Shown in pieces: positions 53,603 to 63,156 of a DNA stretch of 64,000 bases (its first letter is position 1; each line of letters opens with the position of its first letter). The translations under genes and the position numbers were made by a program. Under the pieces are notes generated by a model. It ran no database searches. It saw only the letters and a list, made by a program, of their open reading frames with translations, and was not told where the DNA came from. The DNA lies in NCBI RefSeq assembly GCF_019218285.1, contig NZ_JAHUZG010000003.1, positions 248,001 through 312,000 on the forward strand, written 5' to 3'. This DNA comes from Antarctobacter sediminis. Its GTDB lineage: Bacteria > Pseudomonadota > Alphaproteobacteria > Rhodobacterales > Rhodobacteraceae.

Positions 53603-54534
53603 CCCCTGTCAAACCCGTTGGTTTGGGCTTTGCCCTCTTGGGGTCATCAAACGCCGACCCGATCCCTGACGCTCAGGCCCGGCAGATGTTCGACGCGGCA
53701 TGGGACCTTGGCCTGCGCCGTTTCGATACCGCGCCATTATACGGCGGTCGCCAGTCCGAAGAGCGGCTGGGTCAGCTTCTGCAAGGACGCCCCCGCGACT
53801 CTTATGTTCTGTCCACCAAGGTTGGGCGCTATCGTGACTATGCCGTCAAGGTGGTGAACCCAAAGGACAACCCCGGCGACTGGCACGACTATTCGCGCGA
53901 GAGCACCCTGCGGTCCGTTGAACAAAGCCTGAAACTGTTGGGCACGGATCGGCTCGACATCGTTTTTGTACACGATTGCGATAAGCACCTGCCAGAGGCG
54001 CTGAGCGGCGCGCTGCCCGCCTTGGCCGAACTGAAGGCGCAGGGGGTGATCGGGGCGCTGGGGTGTGGCAGCAATGTCGCCGCCACCCACCACGCCCTGC
54101 TGCGCGAAACAGATCTGGATGTTCTGATGGTGGCGGGGCGCTTTACCCTGCTGGATCAAAGCGCCGACGACGATCTGTTTCCGCTCTGCCTGGCGCGCGG
54201 GGTGCAGGTGGAACTGGCCGCGCCATTCAATTCAGGCATCCTTGCCACCGGGCCGGATGTCGATGAAACCCGTTTTGACTACCAACCGCCAGACGCGGCG
54301 TTGCGGGACCGGGTCCGCGCCATCCAGAGCGTCTGCCATGCCGAAGGCGTGCCGTTGAAACGCGCAGCGTTGCACTATGCCGCCGCCCATCCGGCGGTCA
54401 CGCGGCTGGTGCTGGGCCTGATCCACCCCGAGGGGTTGCGCTCGAACCTTGCCGATCTTTCCGCGCCCGTGCCCCACACGCTCTGGACTGCGCTGGAAAC
54501 CCTGAACATCCGCAACCCGAAGGCCACAGCATGA
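53599..54534 (+). CDS. Aldo/keto reductase, aldose 1-dehydrogenase (L-fucose/D-threo-aldose) type
   Basis: 311 residues. Motifs: [16 protein letters not shown] near the start, [20 protein letters not shown] near residues 42-61 with catalytic Asp and Tyr, LSTKVGR near 71 (Lys) and [10 protein letters not shown] near 117 (His). This set, and the length, fits the fucose/D-threo-aldose 1-dehydrogenase branch, which oxidises a free aldose to an aldonolactone with NAD(P). It overlaps the ATPase gene upstream and the lactonase gene downstream by four bases each, so it should supply the lactone for the next enzyme. Confidence 0.85.
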   Translation: MTPVKPVGLGFALLGSSNADPIPDAQARQMFDAAWDLGLRRFDTAPLYGGRQSEERLGQLLQGRPRDSYVLSTKVGRYRDYAVKVVNPKDNPGDWHDYSRESTLRSVEQSLKLLGTDRLDIVFVHDCDKHLPEALSGALPALAELKAQGVIGALGCGSNVAATHHALLRETDLDVLMVAGRFTLLDQSADDDLFPLCLARGVQVELAAPFNSGILATGPDVDETRFDYQPPDAALRDRVRAIQSVCHAEGVPLKRAALHYAAAHPAVTRLVLGLIHPEGLRSNLADLSAPVPHTLWTALETLNIRNPKATA

Positions 54535-55370
54535 CCCGGACCGCAATCGACGCCCATGTGCACATCTGGAACCGCACGCGGGGCGAGACCTTCATCGCCG
54601 AAAGGCAGTTCCCGGCTCTCACCGGCAAGGCCTTTCTGCCCGAGGACCTGGTTCCAGTGCTGGCCGCAACCAACGCGGCAAGCGCGGTGCTGGTACACGG
54701 CCCCGCCACGGTCGAACATGCGCTTTACTGCCTCGAGCTCTGCCGCACTCAGAGGGTTTTCCGTTCGGTGATCGGCTGGGTCGACCTACGCGACCCCGGC
54801 TGCGCGGCCCAACTATCCCGGCAGTCCGGCGATCCCGGATTTCGCGGCGTGCGGTTTACGCCGATGCTGGACAGTGACCCCGAAGGCTATCTGCGCAGCG
54901 ATGGCGCAGGCACTGTCTGTGCGGGCCTGCAATCCGGTGGCCACCTGGTCGAGATCCTTGCACCGCAACCGTTGTTCGGCGCCGTCGCGGATCTGGCACG
55001 GGCCTTTCCCGGCATGCCCGTTGTTCTGGCCCATTTCGGCCTGCCCGACGGCAGCACGCAGGGTTTCGACGGTTGGCGGCAGGCGATGGCACGGCTCGCT
55101 GCTCTGCCGAATATCCACGTCAAACTGTCCGGCCTGCCCCTGTCGGCCAATAGCGATGCCGATACCGCGATGGCGCGGGCCCACGTCAAGGCGATGGTTG
55201 ACCTCTTTGGTCCCCAGCGCCTGATCTATGCCAGCAACTGGCCGGTTGCGACCGCCCTTGCCAGCCCGGCGTACTGGCGCAACCTGCTGGATGAAACGCT
55301 GGAGCACATGCAAATGGGCGCCCCGCAAAGGGACGCCCTGTTTCATGACAACGCGGCGCGTTTGTACTAG
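54531..55370 (+). CDS. Amidohydrolase-2 family lactonase (fuconolactonase type)
   Basis: 279 residues, start overlapping the aldose dehydrogenase stop (ATGA). TIM-barrel metal hydrolase with IDAHVHIWN at residues 6-14, RGVRFTPM near 104, VVLAHFGLPDG near 163, HVKLSGLP near 196 and IYASNWPVA near 231, where the usual SDWP Asp is Asn (ASNWP). The COG3618 group includes L-fucono-1,5-lactonase and pyrone-dicarboxylate lactonase. It would open the aldonolactone for the dehydratase. The Asp-to-Asn change at the catalytic position is also found in some family members, so activity should not be assumed lost. Confidence 0.85.
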   Translation: MTRTAIDAHVHIWNRTRGETFIAERQFPALTGKAFLPEDLVPVLAATNAASAVLVHGPATVEHALYCLELCRTQRVFRSVIGWVDLRDPGCAAQLSRQSGDPGFRGVRFTPMLDSDPEGYLRSDGAGTVCAGLQSGGHLVEILAPQPLFGAVADLARAFPGMPVVLAHFGLPDGSTQGFDGWRQAMARLAALPNIHVKLSGLPLSANSDADTAMARAHVKAMVDLFGPQRLIYASNWPVATALASPAYWRNLLDETLEHMQMGAPQRDALFHDNAARLY

Positions 55371-55372
55371 GG

Positions 55373-56140
55373 TCAGCGCCCCATCCAGCCGCCATCCACC
55401 ACCAGAACCTCGCCGTTCACATAGTCGGACGCAGCCGAGGCAAGGAAAACCGCAGGGCCCGCGAAATCCTGGGGCTTGCCCCAACGGCCCTGCGGAATCC
55501 GCGCAAGGATCGCCTCGGACCGATCCGGATCATCTTGCAGGGCCTGAGTGTTATCGGTGGCGATATAGCCCGGGGCGATGGCGTTCACGTTCACACCCTT
55601 GCCCGCCCATTCATTGGCCAGCGCCTTGGTCAGCTGTCCGATACCGCCTTTCGAGGCCGCATAACCCGGCACCGTGATCCCGCCCTGAAAGGTCAGCAGC
55701 GAAGCAGTAAAGATGATCTTGCCCCGGCCGCGTTCAACCATGCCGCGCCCGATCTCCCGGCTCAGCACGAATTGCGCGGACAGGTTCACCTCGATCACCT
55801 CATCCCACCAGTCGTCCGGATGCTCGGTCGCCGGTTTGCGACGGATCGTGCCCGCGTTGTTGATCAGGATGTCGGCCTGAACGCCGTCAGCCTCCAACTG
55901 CCCGGCAAGTGCTGTCACCGCGGCGCGATCCGAGAAATCGCATTGATAAGGGGTGAACTTGCGGCCCAGAGCCGTGACCGCCTGTTCAACCTCGGACCCC
56001 GGTGCAAGCGAGGCGCTGACACCGACAATATCGGCGCCCGCCTGCGCCAGCGCCTCGGCCATGCCACGCCCGATGCCCCGTTTGGCACCGGTGACGATGG
56101 CGGTCTTGCCGCTCAGGTCAAAGCTTTGAAGGACGGTCAT
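55373..56140 (-). CDS. SDR dehydrogenase, 2-deoxy-D-gluconate 3-dehydrogenase (KduD) type
   Basis: 255 residues. Classical SDR: TGAKRGIGRG near residues 17-26 for NAD, NNAGTIRR near 94, Ser in FTASLLTFQGG near 147 and Y-A-A-S-K near 159. The ASLL-FQGG and ANEWAGKGVNVNAIAPGY stretches are characteristic of KduD. KduD oxidises 2-deoxygluconate or reduces 5-keto-4-deoxyuronate-derived acids; related SDRs oxidise 2-keto-3-deoxy-L-fuconate. Last gene of a three-gene minus operon, its stop 2 bp from the convergent lactonase stop. Confidence 0.85.
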   Translation of the reverse strand: MTVLQSFDLSGKTAIVTGAKRGIGRGMAEALAQAGADIVGVSASLAPGSEVEQAVTALGRKFTPYQCDFSDRAAVTALAGQLEADGVQADILINNAGTIRRKPATEHPDDWWDEVIEVNLSAQFVLSREIGRGMVERGRGKIIFTASLLTFQGGITVPGYAASKGGIGQLTKALANEWAGKGVNVNAIAPGYIATDNTQALQDDPDRSEAILARIPQGRWGKPQDFAGPAVFLASAASDYVNGEVLVVDGGWMGR

Positions 56141-57171
56141 GCGGGCTCTCCTACCTTGATGAGGCTCTTGAGGGCGGTCGGGCTGGCATCAAGCGCCTCA
56201 AACGCCTGCTGAATGTCACGCAGCGGGCTGACATCGGTGATGATCGTGTCCGATGCGATTTTGCCCTCGGCCACCAGCGCAATCGCCTTGTCGTAGTCCT
56301 CGGGTTCGTAGACCCGGGCGCCGATCAGCTTCAGTTCGCGCCAGAAGAACTGGAACATATCGACCTGCGGTTTCTTTGCATGGATCGCCACCATGACGAT
56401 CCGCGCGCGCGTTGCCGCAACTGCGGTCATGGCATCGACACCCGGCTGCGAGCCTGAGACTTCGAACACCACGTCGGCCCCCTTGGTGCCGGTGCGCGCA
56501 TCGATCACCGACTTGAGGTCCTCCTTGGCCGGGTTCACCGTGTCAAAGCCCAGTTGGCGCGCGATCTCCAACCGGGTTTCATTGACCTCGGACAAGACAA
56601 CGTTTCCGCCCGCCTCGCGTGCGACCATGGCCACCAGCACACCAATCGGGCCGCCGCCGATTACAACCACGTCCTCACCCGTCTGCACCCCGGCCATGCG
56701 CACGTCATGGCAGGCCACGGCCACCGGCTCGATCAGCGCGGCATGATCCAGCCGCATCCCTTCAGGCAGGACATGCAGCGTATGCGCAGGCGCATTCCAC
56801 AATTCCTGCATGGCACCATCGGTATCAAGGCCAAGGAACTTTTGGTTGTGACAGATGTGGGAATGTCCGCGCTGGCAGGCCGGGCATTCACCGCAGGGAT
56901 CCAGCGGGCGCACCACCACATTCTGCCCCGGCGTGACATTGGTCACGCCTTCGCCCACCGCTTCGACCACGGCGGACATTTCGTGCCCGACAATCCGGTT
57001 CAGCCCGACGCGCGCGTCCATATTGCCATGAAAGACGTGCATGTCGGTGCCGCAGATCCCGCAGTAGGCAATACGCAACTGCACCTCACCCCGGCTAGGC
57101 GGCGGGGCCTCGGCCTGTTCCACAACAAAGCTGCGGTTTCCGCGATAAAAGGCGGCGTCGATTCTGGTCAT
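56137..57171 (-). CDS. Zinc-dependent polyol/threonine-type dehydrogenase
   Basis: 344 residues. Medium-chain zinc dehydrogenase with [14 protein letters not shown] near residues 36-49 (catalytic Cys), VGHEM near 62, structural-zinc cysteines in [17 protein letters not shown] near 91-107 and [15 protein letters not shown] near 172. It fits the sorbitol/L-idonate/L-threonine dehydrogenase branch, oxidising a secondary alcohol of a sugar alcohol or sugar acid with NAD. It overlaps the SDR gene by four bases and the enolase-superfamily gene upstream by four bases, so all three act in one pathway. Confidence 0.87.
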   Translation of the reverse strand: MTRIDAAFYRGNRSFVVEQAEAPPPSRGEVQLRIAYCGICGTDMHVFHGNMDARVGLNRIVGHEMSAVVEAVGEGVTNVTPGQNVVVRPLDPCGECPACQRGHSHICHNQKFLGLDTDGAMQELWNAPAHTLHVLPEGMRLDHAALIEPVAVACHDVRMAGVQTGEDVVVIGGGPIGVLVAMVAREAGGNVVLSEVNETRLEIARQLGFDTVNPAKEDLKSVIDARTGTKGADVVFEVSGSQPGVDAMTAVAATRARIVMVAIHAKKPQVDMFQFFWRELKLIGARVYEPEDYDKAIALVAEGKIASDTIITDVSPLRDIQQAFEALDASPTALKSLIKVGEPA

Positions 57172-58283
57172 CCGTGCATGTCCTCATGCGCTGCTTGCAA
57201 TTTATCCCAGTCAAAGATCACCCCGGTGCCCGGGGTATCCGGCGCAACGGCCATGTGATCCTCGACCACGAGGGGGCGGGTGGTATAGGCGTCGATGGGG
57301 AAGGAATGGACCTCGATCCAACCGTCTCCCTGCGCCGACACAAGGCTGACGTGCAGTTCCTGCATCCCGTGACTGCACACCGGAATGCCATGCGCGCGGC
57401 CAAGCGCCGCCACCTGCAACCACCCGGTGATGCCACCACAGTTGGACGCATCCGGTTGCAGATAGCTTAGCCGCGCATCCGCGACGGCATATTCGAACTC
57501 GTGGATCGTGTGCAGGTTCTCACCCATCGCAAGCGGCATCCCCGTCGCTTCGGCGATGCGGCCATATCCCTTGTAGTTGTCGGGAATGATCGGTTCCTCG
57601 AACCATGTGATCCCATAGGGCGCAAAGGCACGGGCAGCGTCGATCGCCTGCGTCTCGTCCATCGAGTAATTTGCATCGACCATGAAGGTCGCGTCGGGCC
57701 CGATCAATTCGCGCACCGCCTTTACCCGGGCCACGTCCTCGGCAAGGGTCGGCTGGCCGACCTTGATCTTGACCGCGTTGAACCCCCGGTCAAGATAGCC
57801 CTGAATGCTGCCCAGCAACTTGGGCAGCGGAAAATTCAGGTCGATCCCGCCGGCATAAGCCTTGCACCGGTTGCCCGCGCCGCCCGCCATCTGCCAAAGC
57901 GGCTGACCCTGACGTTTGCCGCGCAGGTCCCAAAGGGCAATATCCACGGCCGAGATCGCGAAGGAGGCGATGCCGCCGCGGGCTACGTAATGCACGTGCC
58001 ATTGCATCGCATCGTACAGGGATTCGACGTCGCGCGCGGATTTGCCCATCAGGAACGGTGCCAGATCATGCTGAATCATGGCCACAATCGCGCGGCCACC
58101 CTTGCCGCCGGTGTAGGTGTACCCGGTGCCCGTGCTGCCATCTGCCAGTGTCACCGTCGCGGTCACGAGCTCGAAATGCGTGTGATCCCCGTGTTTGGCG
58201 TCGCTCAGCACCTCGGCAAGTGGCACATCGAACAGGCGCACCTTTACCTCCGCAATGGCAAAAGCCTGGTCAGGATCAGTCAT
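57168..58283 (-). CDS. Enolase-superfamily dehydratase, mandelate-racemase subgroup
   Basis: 371 residues from the ATG at 58283. The barrel residues are canonical: NAVKIKVG near 171 (Lys-x-Lys), MVDANYS near 199 (metal Asp), FEEPIIPDN near 224 (Glu), GENLHT near 250 (Glu) and CSHGMQELH near 300 (His). The pattern resembles galactarate/L-talarate dehydratases, but other six-carbon acid dehydratases share it. First gene of the minus operon, divergent from the GntR/FCD gene at 58465. It differs from the enolase-superfamily enzyme at 48293, which has Lys-x-His, so the two probably act on different acids. Confidence 0.87.
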   Translation of the reverse strand: MTDPDQAFAIAEVKVRLFDVPLAEVLSDAKHGDHTHFELVTATVTLADGSTGTGYTYTGGKGGRAIVAMIQHDLAPFLMGKSARDVESLYDAMQWHVHYVARGGIASFAISAVDIALWDLRGKRQGQPLWQMAGGAGNRCKAYAGGIDLNFPLPKLLGSIQGYLDRGFNAVKIKVGQPTLAEDVARVKAVRELIGPDATFMVDANYSMDETQAIDAARAFAPYGITWFEEPIIPDNYKGYGRIAEATGMPLAMGENLHTIHEFEYAVADARLSYLQPDASNCGGITGWLQVAALGRAHGIPVCSHGMQELHVSLVSAQGDGWIEVHSFPIDAYTTRPLVVEDHMAVAPDTPGTGVIFDWDKLQAAHEDMHG

Positions 58284-58302
58284 GGCGGCCCCTCTTTGAA
58301 TT

Positions 58303-58391
58303 ATGATCGTACCATATTTGGGCAAACTGGCGCTGATACCACTGGCATGTCAAGGGATTTTCGCCAAAATCGCCATTTTTGGTACGACCAA
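58303..58391. promoter_or_regulatory. Two operator candidates of the FCD GntR type
   Basis: TTGGTACGACCAA (58379-58391) is a perfect TTGGT-N3-ACCAA dyad, the form bound by FCD GntR regulators such as PdhR. A degenerate copy on the other strand, ATGATCGTACCAT (58303-58315), matches 10 of 13 bases and is 76 bp away. They flank the promoters of the divergent dehydratase operon and GntR gene. Confidence 0.65.
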
Positions 58392-58464
58392 ATAGAGGAA
58401 ATTGACTTCTCGAACCCCGCTGGTCCAATTAGGTATCTCCGGTGGACGGACAAGGAACGACAGA

Positions 58465-59172
58465 ATGGCGCAACAGGATGATGCAGGACGGGCGGCGGAC
58501 CACGTGGTTCAAAGCATCGCCGAACGAATCCGCACCGGTGCCTTGCGCGACGGCCAGCCCCTCCCGCCAGAGCGCGACCTGATGGAGCAATACGGCATCT
58601 CTCGGACCGTGGTCCGCGAAGCCGTGCGCACACTTTCCTCGCGCGGGCTGATCGAGGCCCTGCCCCGTCACAGGCCAGTTGTGCGCAAACCCGGGGTGGA
58701 TGCCGCCTTTGATGCTGTCGGCAGTATCGTTGCCCATCTGCTGTCCGAACCGGGCGGTGTGCGGAACCTCTTTGACACCCGCATCATGATAGAAGCCGCG
58801 CTGGTTCGTCACGCCGCCAAAGAAGCCAACCGCGAAGACATCGTCGAACTGAAAGCCGCGCTGGAGGCCAATGGCGCCGCGATCGAAGACAGCGAAGAAT
58901 TCTACCGCACCGACAATGCCTTTCACGCCGTGCTGTACGAAATCCCCAAGAACCCGGTCCTGCCCGCGATCCATCGCGCCTATACGACCTGGCTGGCGCC
59001 ACAATGGTCACGGATGCCGCGACTGCAAGACCGCAACAAGGCCAATTTCGATGCGCATACCGCGATCTTCGAAGCCATCCTCATGCGCGATCCGGACTCC
59101 GCCGAGGCCCGCCTGCGCGACCACCTGTCCAAGGCATGGGCGCAGGTTCGGGCAACCTTCGGCGACATGTGA
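58465..59172 (+). CDS. GntR/FadR-subfamily (FCD) regulator
   Basis: 235 residues from the ATG eight bases after AAGGAA. Winged helix at about residues 8-75 (LPPERDLMEQYGISRTVVREAVRTLSSRGLIEALPRHRPVV) and FCD ligand domain at 95-225, with RTDNAFHAVLYEI and DAHTAIFEAILMRD giving the Asp/His metal site. It is divergent from the dehydratase-dehydrogenase-SDR operon and convergent with the aldehyde dehydrogenase gene, with only 4 bp between stops. Two TTGGT-type sites upstream fit autoregulation plus control of the operon. Confidence 0.88.
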   Translation: MAQQDDAGRAADHVVQSIAERIRTGALRDGQPLPPERDLMEQYGISRTVVREAVRTLSSRGLIEALPRHRPVVRKPGVDAAFDAVGSIVAHLLSEPGGVRNLFDTRIMIEAALVRHAAKEANREDIVELKAALEANGAAIEDSEEFYRTDNAFHAVLYEIPKNPVLPAIHRAYTTWLAPQWSRMPRLQDRNKANFDAHTAIFEAILMRDPDSAEARLRDHLSKAWAQVRATFGDM

Positions 59173-59176
59173 CAGA

Positions 59177-60604
59177 TCAGTAAGCCTGATAGACCGTCCG
59201 CTTCTGAAGATACCCTTCGATCCCGTGCATCCCGTCTTCGCCCCCGAGACCCGACAGTTTGTGACCGTTGTGATACCCCTGAACCAGCCCGGTGATCCCG
59301 GAGTTGAGAAAGATCGTCCCGGTTTCAAGCCGCTGGATCGCATCCATGTAGACACCGGGGTTCTGCGTCCACAAATAGGCTGACAAACCGTCCGGGCGGG
59401 CATTGGCGATGCTCAGCGCCTCTTCGTAGTCCCTGACGCGAACGACTGGCAAAACCGGGCCAAAGATCTCTTCGCGCACTGCCGCCGTGTCGGGCGTGGC
59501 CCCGGTCAGCACCGTGGGTTCGTACCAGTTTCCACCGCCCATGCCCTCGGGGCGTTTGCCGCCAAGCGCCACCGTTGCGCCGCCCGCAACGGAATCGGCC
59601 ACGATCCGTTCGACACGCGCCAAGGCATCCGCCGTGGTGATCGGCCCCATGCCGCCGTTGACCGCAGGGTCGCCCAGCTTTACCCGGCCCGCGTGTTCTA
59701 GCAGTTTCTCGGTAAAGGCATCGGCCACAGCCTCTTCCACCAAGACCGACTCGGAACAGATGCAGACCTGCCCGGCATTGGCGAACCGTGCCGTCGCGCA
59801 GGCCGCCGCGGCCTTGTCCAAATCCGCATCTTTCAACACGATGAAAGGCGCAGAGCCGCCAAGTTCCAGTGACAGCGCGGTGATGTTCTGCGCCGAGGCA
59901 CGGGCAATCGCCTGCCCTGCCCGGATCGACCCGGTCAGGGTGATCATCCGCACGGTCGGGCTTTCGACCAAGGGCGCGCCAACCTCGACGCCAGTCCCGG
60001 TGACCATGTTGATCACCCCGGCGGGCACGCCCGCCTCTTCCACGATGCGGCAAAAGACCGATGCCGTGACCGGCGTGGCCTCATGCGGCTTGATGATCAT
60101 CGTGTTGCCCGTCACCAGCGCCGGCCCGACCTTCCGTCCGATCAGGGCCAGCGGATAGTTGTAGGCGCACAGACCCAGTGTGACACCATAGGGCACCTTG
60201 TAGATGAACAGCTGCTCACGCGGGTTGTCCGAAGGCAGGATGTCCCCGCGCAGCCGACGCGCTGCCTCGGCCGAATAGGTCATGTAGCGGATCGTATCGG
60301 TGACTTCGCCTGCGGCCTCGGCGCGCGGCTTGCCCTGCTCCTTGACCAGCAGATCTTCGAACAGGGCGCGTTCGCGTTCGATCCCTTCGGCAATGCGATA
60401 CAGGTAAGCGGCCCGTTCCACCGGTGGCAGCATCTGCCAGGCTTTCTGCGCGCGGGCCGAAGTTTCCAGCGCCCGTGCCACTTCGGCCCCGGTACAGGCG
60501 GGCACCTCGGCCCAGACCTCGCCGGTGGCCGGGTTCGTCACTTTCAGCCGGGCACCATTGGACGCCTCGACCCATTCGTTGTCGATGAAGCTTTTGTAGA
60601 ACAC
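59177..60604 (-). CDS. Aldehyde dehydrogenase, lactaldehyde/glycolaldehyde (AldA) type
   Basis: 475 residues from a GTG at 60604, eight bases after GAGGGA; the longer frame overlaps the ABC ATPase gene. N-terminus [36 protein letters not shown]-type cofactor stretch near residues 140-160, [11 protein letters not shown] near 236 and nucleophile Cys in AGQVCICSE near 272. It belongs near AldA, which oxidises lactaldehyde and glycolaldehyde to lactate and glycolate. It is transcribed just downstream of the RbsABC-type importer. Glycolate made here could, in principle, supply glyoxylate to the serine cycle. Confidence 0.86.
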   Translation of the reverse strand: MFYKSFIDNEWVEASNGARLKVTNPATGEVWAEVPACTGAEVARALETSARAQKAWQMLPPVERAAYLYRIAEGIERERALFEDLLVKEQGKPRAEAAGEVTDTIRYMTYSAEAARRLRGDILPSDNPREQLFIYKVPYGVTLGLCAYNYPLALIGRKVGPALVTGNTMIIKPHEATPVTASVFCRIVEEAGVPAGVINMVTGTGVEVGAPLVESPTVRMITLTGSIRAGQAIARASAQNITALSLELGGSAPFIVLKDADLDKAAAACATARFANAGQVCICSESVLVEEAVADAFTEKLLEHAGRVKLGDPAVNGGMGPITTADALARVERIVADSVAGGATVALGGKRPEGMGGGNWYEPTVLTGATPDTAAVREEIFGPVLPVVRVRDYEEALSIANARPDGLSAYLWTQNPGVYMDAIQRLETGTIFLNSGITGLVQGYHNGHKLSGLGGEDGMHGIEGYLQKRTVYQAY

Positions 60605-60614
60605 GGCTTTTCCC

Positions 60615-62117
60615 TCAGGTCGCGTGACCGGCCCCGGCCATATCGGCCAGCATCCGGTCCTTGTCGAATTGCGGATAGACGTAGTCACGCACCATCTGGC
60701 CCTGGTACATGGTCAGCACCCGATCCCCCAGCATGATGACTTCGTCGATCTCGTAAGAAAGGATCAGGATCGCGACGCCGCGCTCTGCCAGATCCTCGAT
60801 GATCCGGTAGATATCCGCCTTGGCGTGCACGTCGATGCCTCGCGTCGGCTCGAGCAGGATCAACAGTTTCAGATCTTCGTCCAGCCAGCGCGAGAAACAG
60901 ATCTTTTGCTTGTTGCCACCGGAGAGGAACCGGATTTCCTGTTCGGGGGACGCGGTCTTGGTCGAGGTGTCGCGGATCGCCTTCGCCACGATGCCGTCGA
61001 TCCGGGACCCGTCGATCAGGCCACCACGCACGGATTTTTCAAGAAAAGGCAGGGCGATGTTATCCCGGACGGACAGCGGCGGCAGGATGCCGTTCTTGTC
61101 CCTGTTCTCGGTGACAAGGCCCATGCCTTCGCGCACCGCGATTGCCGGTCCGCGCCCCGGTTTCAGCACCCGGTCGAGATAGCGCACCTGACCGGAATAC
61201 CCGGCATCCAGTCCAAAGATCGCCTTGGCCAGTTCCGGCGCGCCACAACCGCGCAACCCGGTCAGAACGACGATTTCCCCGGCGTGAACATCCAGCGTCA
61301 CCCCCTCGTAACAGCCCGGACTGCTGAGACTGTCGACCGACAGGATCACCTCGCCGGTGATCTGCTTGTGCGGTTTTACAAAATGATCCAGTTCGGCCCC
61401 GGTCATCGACTGGATCACGTGATCCTCGGTGGTTTCCGCCGTTCTTTCGGACAGGACGATCAGACCATCGCGCATCACAGTGACCTCTTCGGCGATGCCA
61501 AAGATCTCGGGCATGTGGTGCGAAATATAGATGATCGCGATGCCTTCGGCCTTCATCCGCCGGATAAAGCCGAACAACATCTCCTTGTCCTCTTCCGACA
61601 AGGCCGAGGTCGGTTCATCCATGACGATCAGCCAGGCATCGGACATCAGCGCGCGGATGATCTCGACGATCTGCTTTTCGCCTGAGTTCAGTTCGCGCAC
61701 CGGCCTGTTCGGGTCGAGCTTCAGGCCGAAACGGTCCAGTTGCGCCCGCACTTGGCGGGCCATCTCGGCCTTATCGAGGAACGGAGTGCCCTTGCGCCGG
61801 ATCTCCTTGCCCAGAAAGATATTTGCGGCGACCGTCAGCTCTCCGATCAGAGACAGTTCCTGGTGGATCATGGCGATCCCCAACCGGCCCGCATCGGCGG
61901 GTGCCTGAATCTCGACCGGCGCGCCGTCGATGCGGATTTCGCCCTCGTCCCTCTGATAGACGCCTCCGAGGATTTTCATCAGCGTGGATTTCCCCGCGCC
62001 ATTCAAACCGACCAACGCATGAACCTCGCCCGCGGTGCAGGTGAAATTCACATTGTCCAGCGCACGGTTCGAGAAAAAGCTCTTGCCGATGGCCAGCATG
62101 TCCAGTTGTCGTGTCAT
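60615..62117 (-). CDS. CUT2 sugar ABC transporter ATPase, RbsA-like (two nucleotide-binding domains)
   Basis: 500 residues from the ATG overlapping the permease stop. Domain 1 has Walker [10 protein letters not shown] near residues 37-45, signature [15 protein letters not shown] near 140 and Walker [10 protein letters not shown]. Domain 2, from about residue 250, has GLRGCGAPE in place of a full Walker A and signature [15 protein letters not shown] near 400. A degenerate second Walker A is normal for RbsA-type proteins. It powers uptake with the permease at 62114 and binding protein at 63157. Confidence 0.93.
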   Translation of the reverse strand: MTRQLDMLAIGKSFFSNRALDNVNFTCTAGEVHALVGLNGAGKSTLMKILGGVYQRDEGEIRIDGAPVEIQAPADAGRLGIAMIHQELSLIGELTVAANIFLGKEIRRKGTPFLDKAEMARQVRAQLDRFGLKLDPNRPVRELNSGEKQIVEIIRALMSDAWLIVMDEPTSALSEEDKEMLFGFIRRMKAEGIAIIYISHHMPEIFGIAEEVTVMRDGLIVLSERTAETTEDHVIQSMTGAELDHFVKPHKQITGEVILSVDSLSSPGCYEGVTLDVHAGEIVVLTGLRGCGAPELAKAIFGLDAGYSGQVRYLDRVLKPGRGPAIAVREGMGLVTENRDKNGILPPLSVRDNIALPFLEKSVRGGLIDGSRIDGIVAKAIRDTSTKTASPEQEIRFLSGGNKQKICFSRWLDEDLKLLILLEPTRGIDVHAKADIYRIIEDLAERGVAILILSYEIDEVIMLGDRVLTMYQGQMVRDYVYPQFDKDRMLADMAGAGHAT

Positions 62118-63094
62118 TGTGCCTGCCTCCGCTGAACAAGCGTATCCAGCAGCACCACGCCCAACAGGATCAGGCCCTTGATGAGGCTTTGCAGGTAGGG
62201 ATTGGTGCCGGTCAGAACCAGCCCGTTGATGATGATGCCATAAAGCAGCACGCCAAGGATGGTGCCCAGCAAACGCCCGCGCCCGCCAAACAGCGAGGTG
62301 CCGCCAAGGATCACCGCGGTAATGGCGTCGAACTCTAGGTAAAGCCCGGCCCATGGCTGTCCCGAGGACACCCGCCCCACGGTGATGATGGCGGACAAAC
62401 CGGCAAGTGCGCCGGACAAGACATAGACCCAGACCAGCGTGCGTTCGGGCCGTCGGCCCAGCACAAAGGCCGTGTTGAGGTTCGACCCGGCGGCATAGAG
62501 GTCACGCCCGAAGGTCGAACGGTACAACAGGACCGACAGCGCCGCAAAGACCAGAGCGACGAAGGGGATGACCACGGGCATGTTGCCCCAGCTCATTCCG
62601 CCCAGCCAAAGAAAGGTGGCGTTCGACACGTTGATCGAATTCGCATCGTAAATCACCAGCGCCAACCCCCGGGCGAGCGCAAAGGTCGCCAGCGTGACCA
62701 TGAAAGCGGACAGGCGCAGCCGCCCGATGAACACGCCGTTGATTGCGCCGACGGCCATGCCCGCGCCGATCGCGGCAATGAACCCCAGCGGCGCGCTGCC
62801 CGTGGCGGTGAGCGCAATGACCCCTACCCCGCCCGCAAAGGCGACATTGGATCCGACGCTGAGGTCGATGCCGCCGGTCAGCATGATAAAGGTCATACCC
62901 ATCGACAGCAGAAACAGCACGGCGATGGACCGCAACAGGATGCCGATATTGGCAAGCGAATAGAAATTGTCGTTGGCGATGCTGAACCCGACCGAGGCGA
63001 TCACGATCAGCCCGATCAGGACAAGATAGCGCTGCGTCAGGCTGTCCATCGCCTTTCGCGCGCGCGGCGGCGCGGCGGCCGTGGTGGTGGTCAT
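62114..63094 (-). CDS. CUT2 sugar ABC transporter permease, RbsC-like
   Basis: 326 residues from the ATG at 63094. About ten membrane helices; GGIDLSVGSNVAFAG near residues 75-89 and AVILGGTSLFGGRGRLLGTILGVLLYG near 258-284 are the two conserved RbsC stretches. The stop and the ATPase start overlap by four bases. Works with the RbsA-like ATPase and the binding protein cut by the window end. Confidence 0.92.
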   Translation of the reverse strand: MTTTTAAAPPRARKAMDSLTQRYLVLIGLIVIASVGFSIANDNFYSLANIGILLRSIAVLFLLSMGMTFIMLTGGIDLSVGSNVAFAGGVGVIALTATGSAPLGFIAAIGAGMAVGAINGVFIGRLRLSAFMVTLATFALARGLALVIYDANSINVSNATFLWLGGMSWGNMPVVIPFVALVFAALSVLLYRSTFGRDLYAAGSNLNTAFVLGRRPERTLVWVYVLSGALAGLSAIITVGRVSSGQPWAGLYLEFDAITAVILGGTSLFGGRGRLLGTILGVLLYGIIINGLVLTGTNPYLQSLIKGLILLGVVLLDTLVQRRQAQ

Positions 63095-63120
63095 GGCTGT
63101 GTTTCCGGGATCTGAAGGAG

Positions 63121-63147
63121 GTGGCGGCACGCCCGGCGCGCCGCCAC
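63121..63147 (-). other. Hairpin after the RbsB-type binding-protein gene
   Basis: GTGGCGGC (63121-63128) and GCCGCCAC (63140-63147) form a perfect 8-bp stem with an 11-base loop, 9 bp past the binding-protein stop and before the permease. It matches the placement of the palindrome at 51586 in the other importer, and probably sets binding-protein to permease expression ratio. Confidence 0.5.
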
Positions 63148-63156
63148 GGTCTTGGG

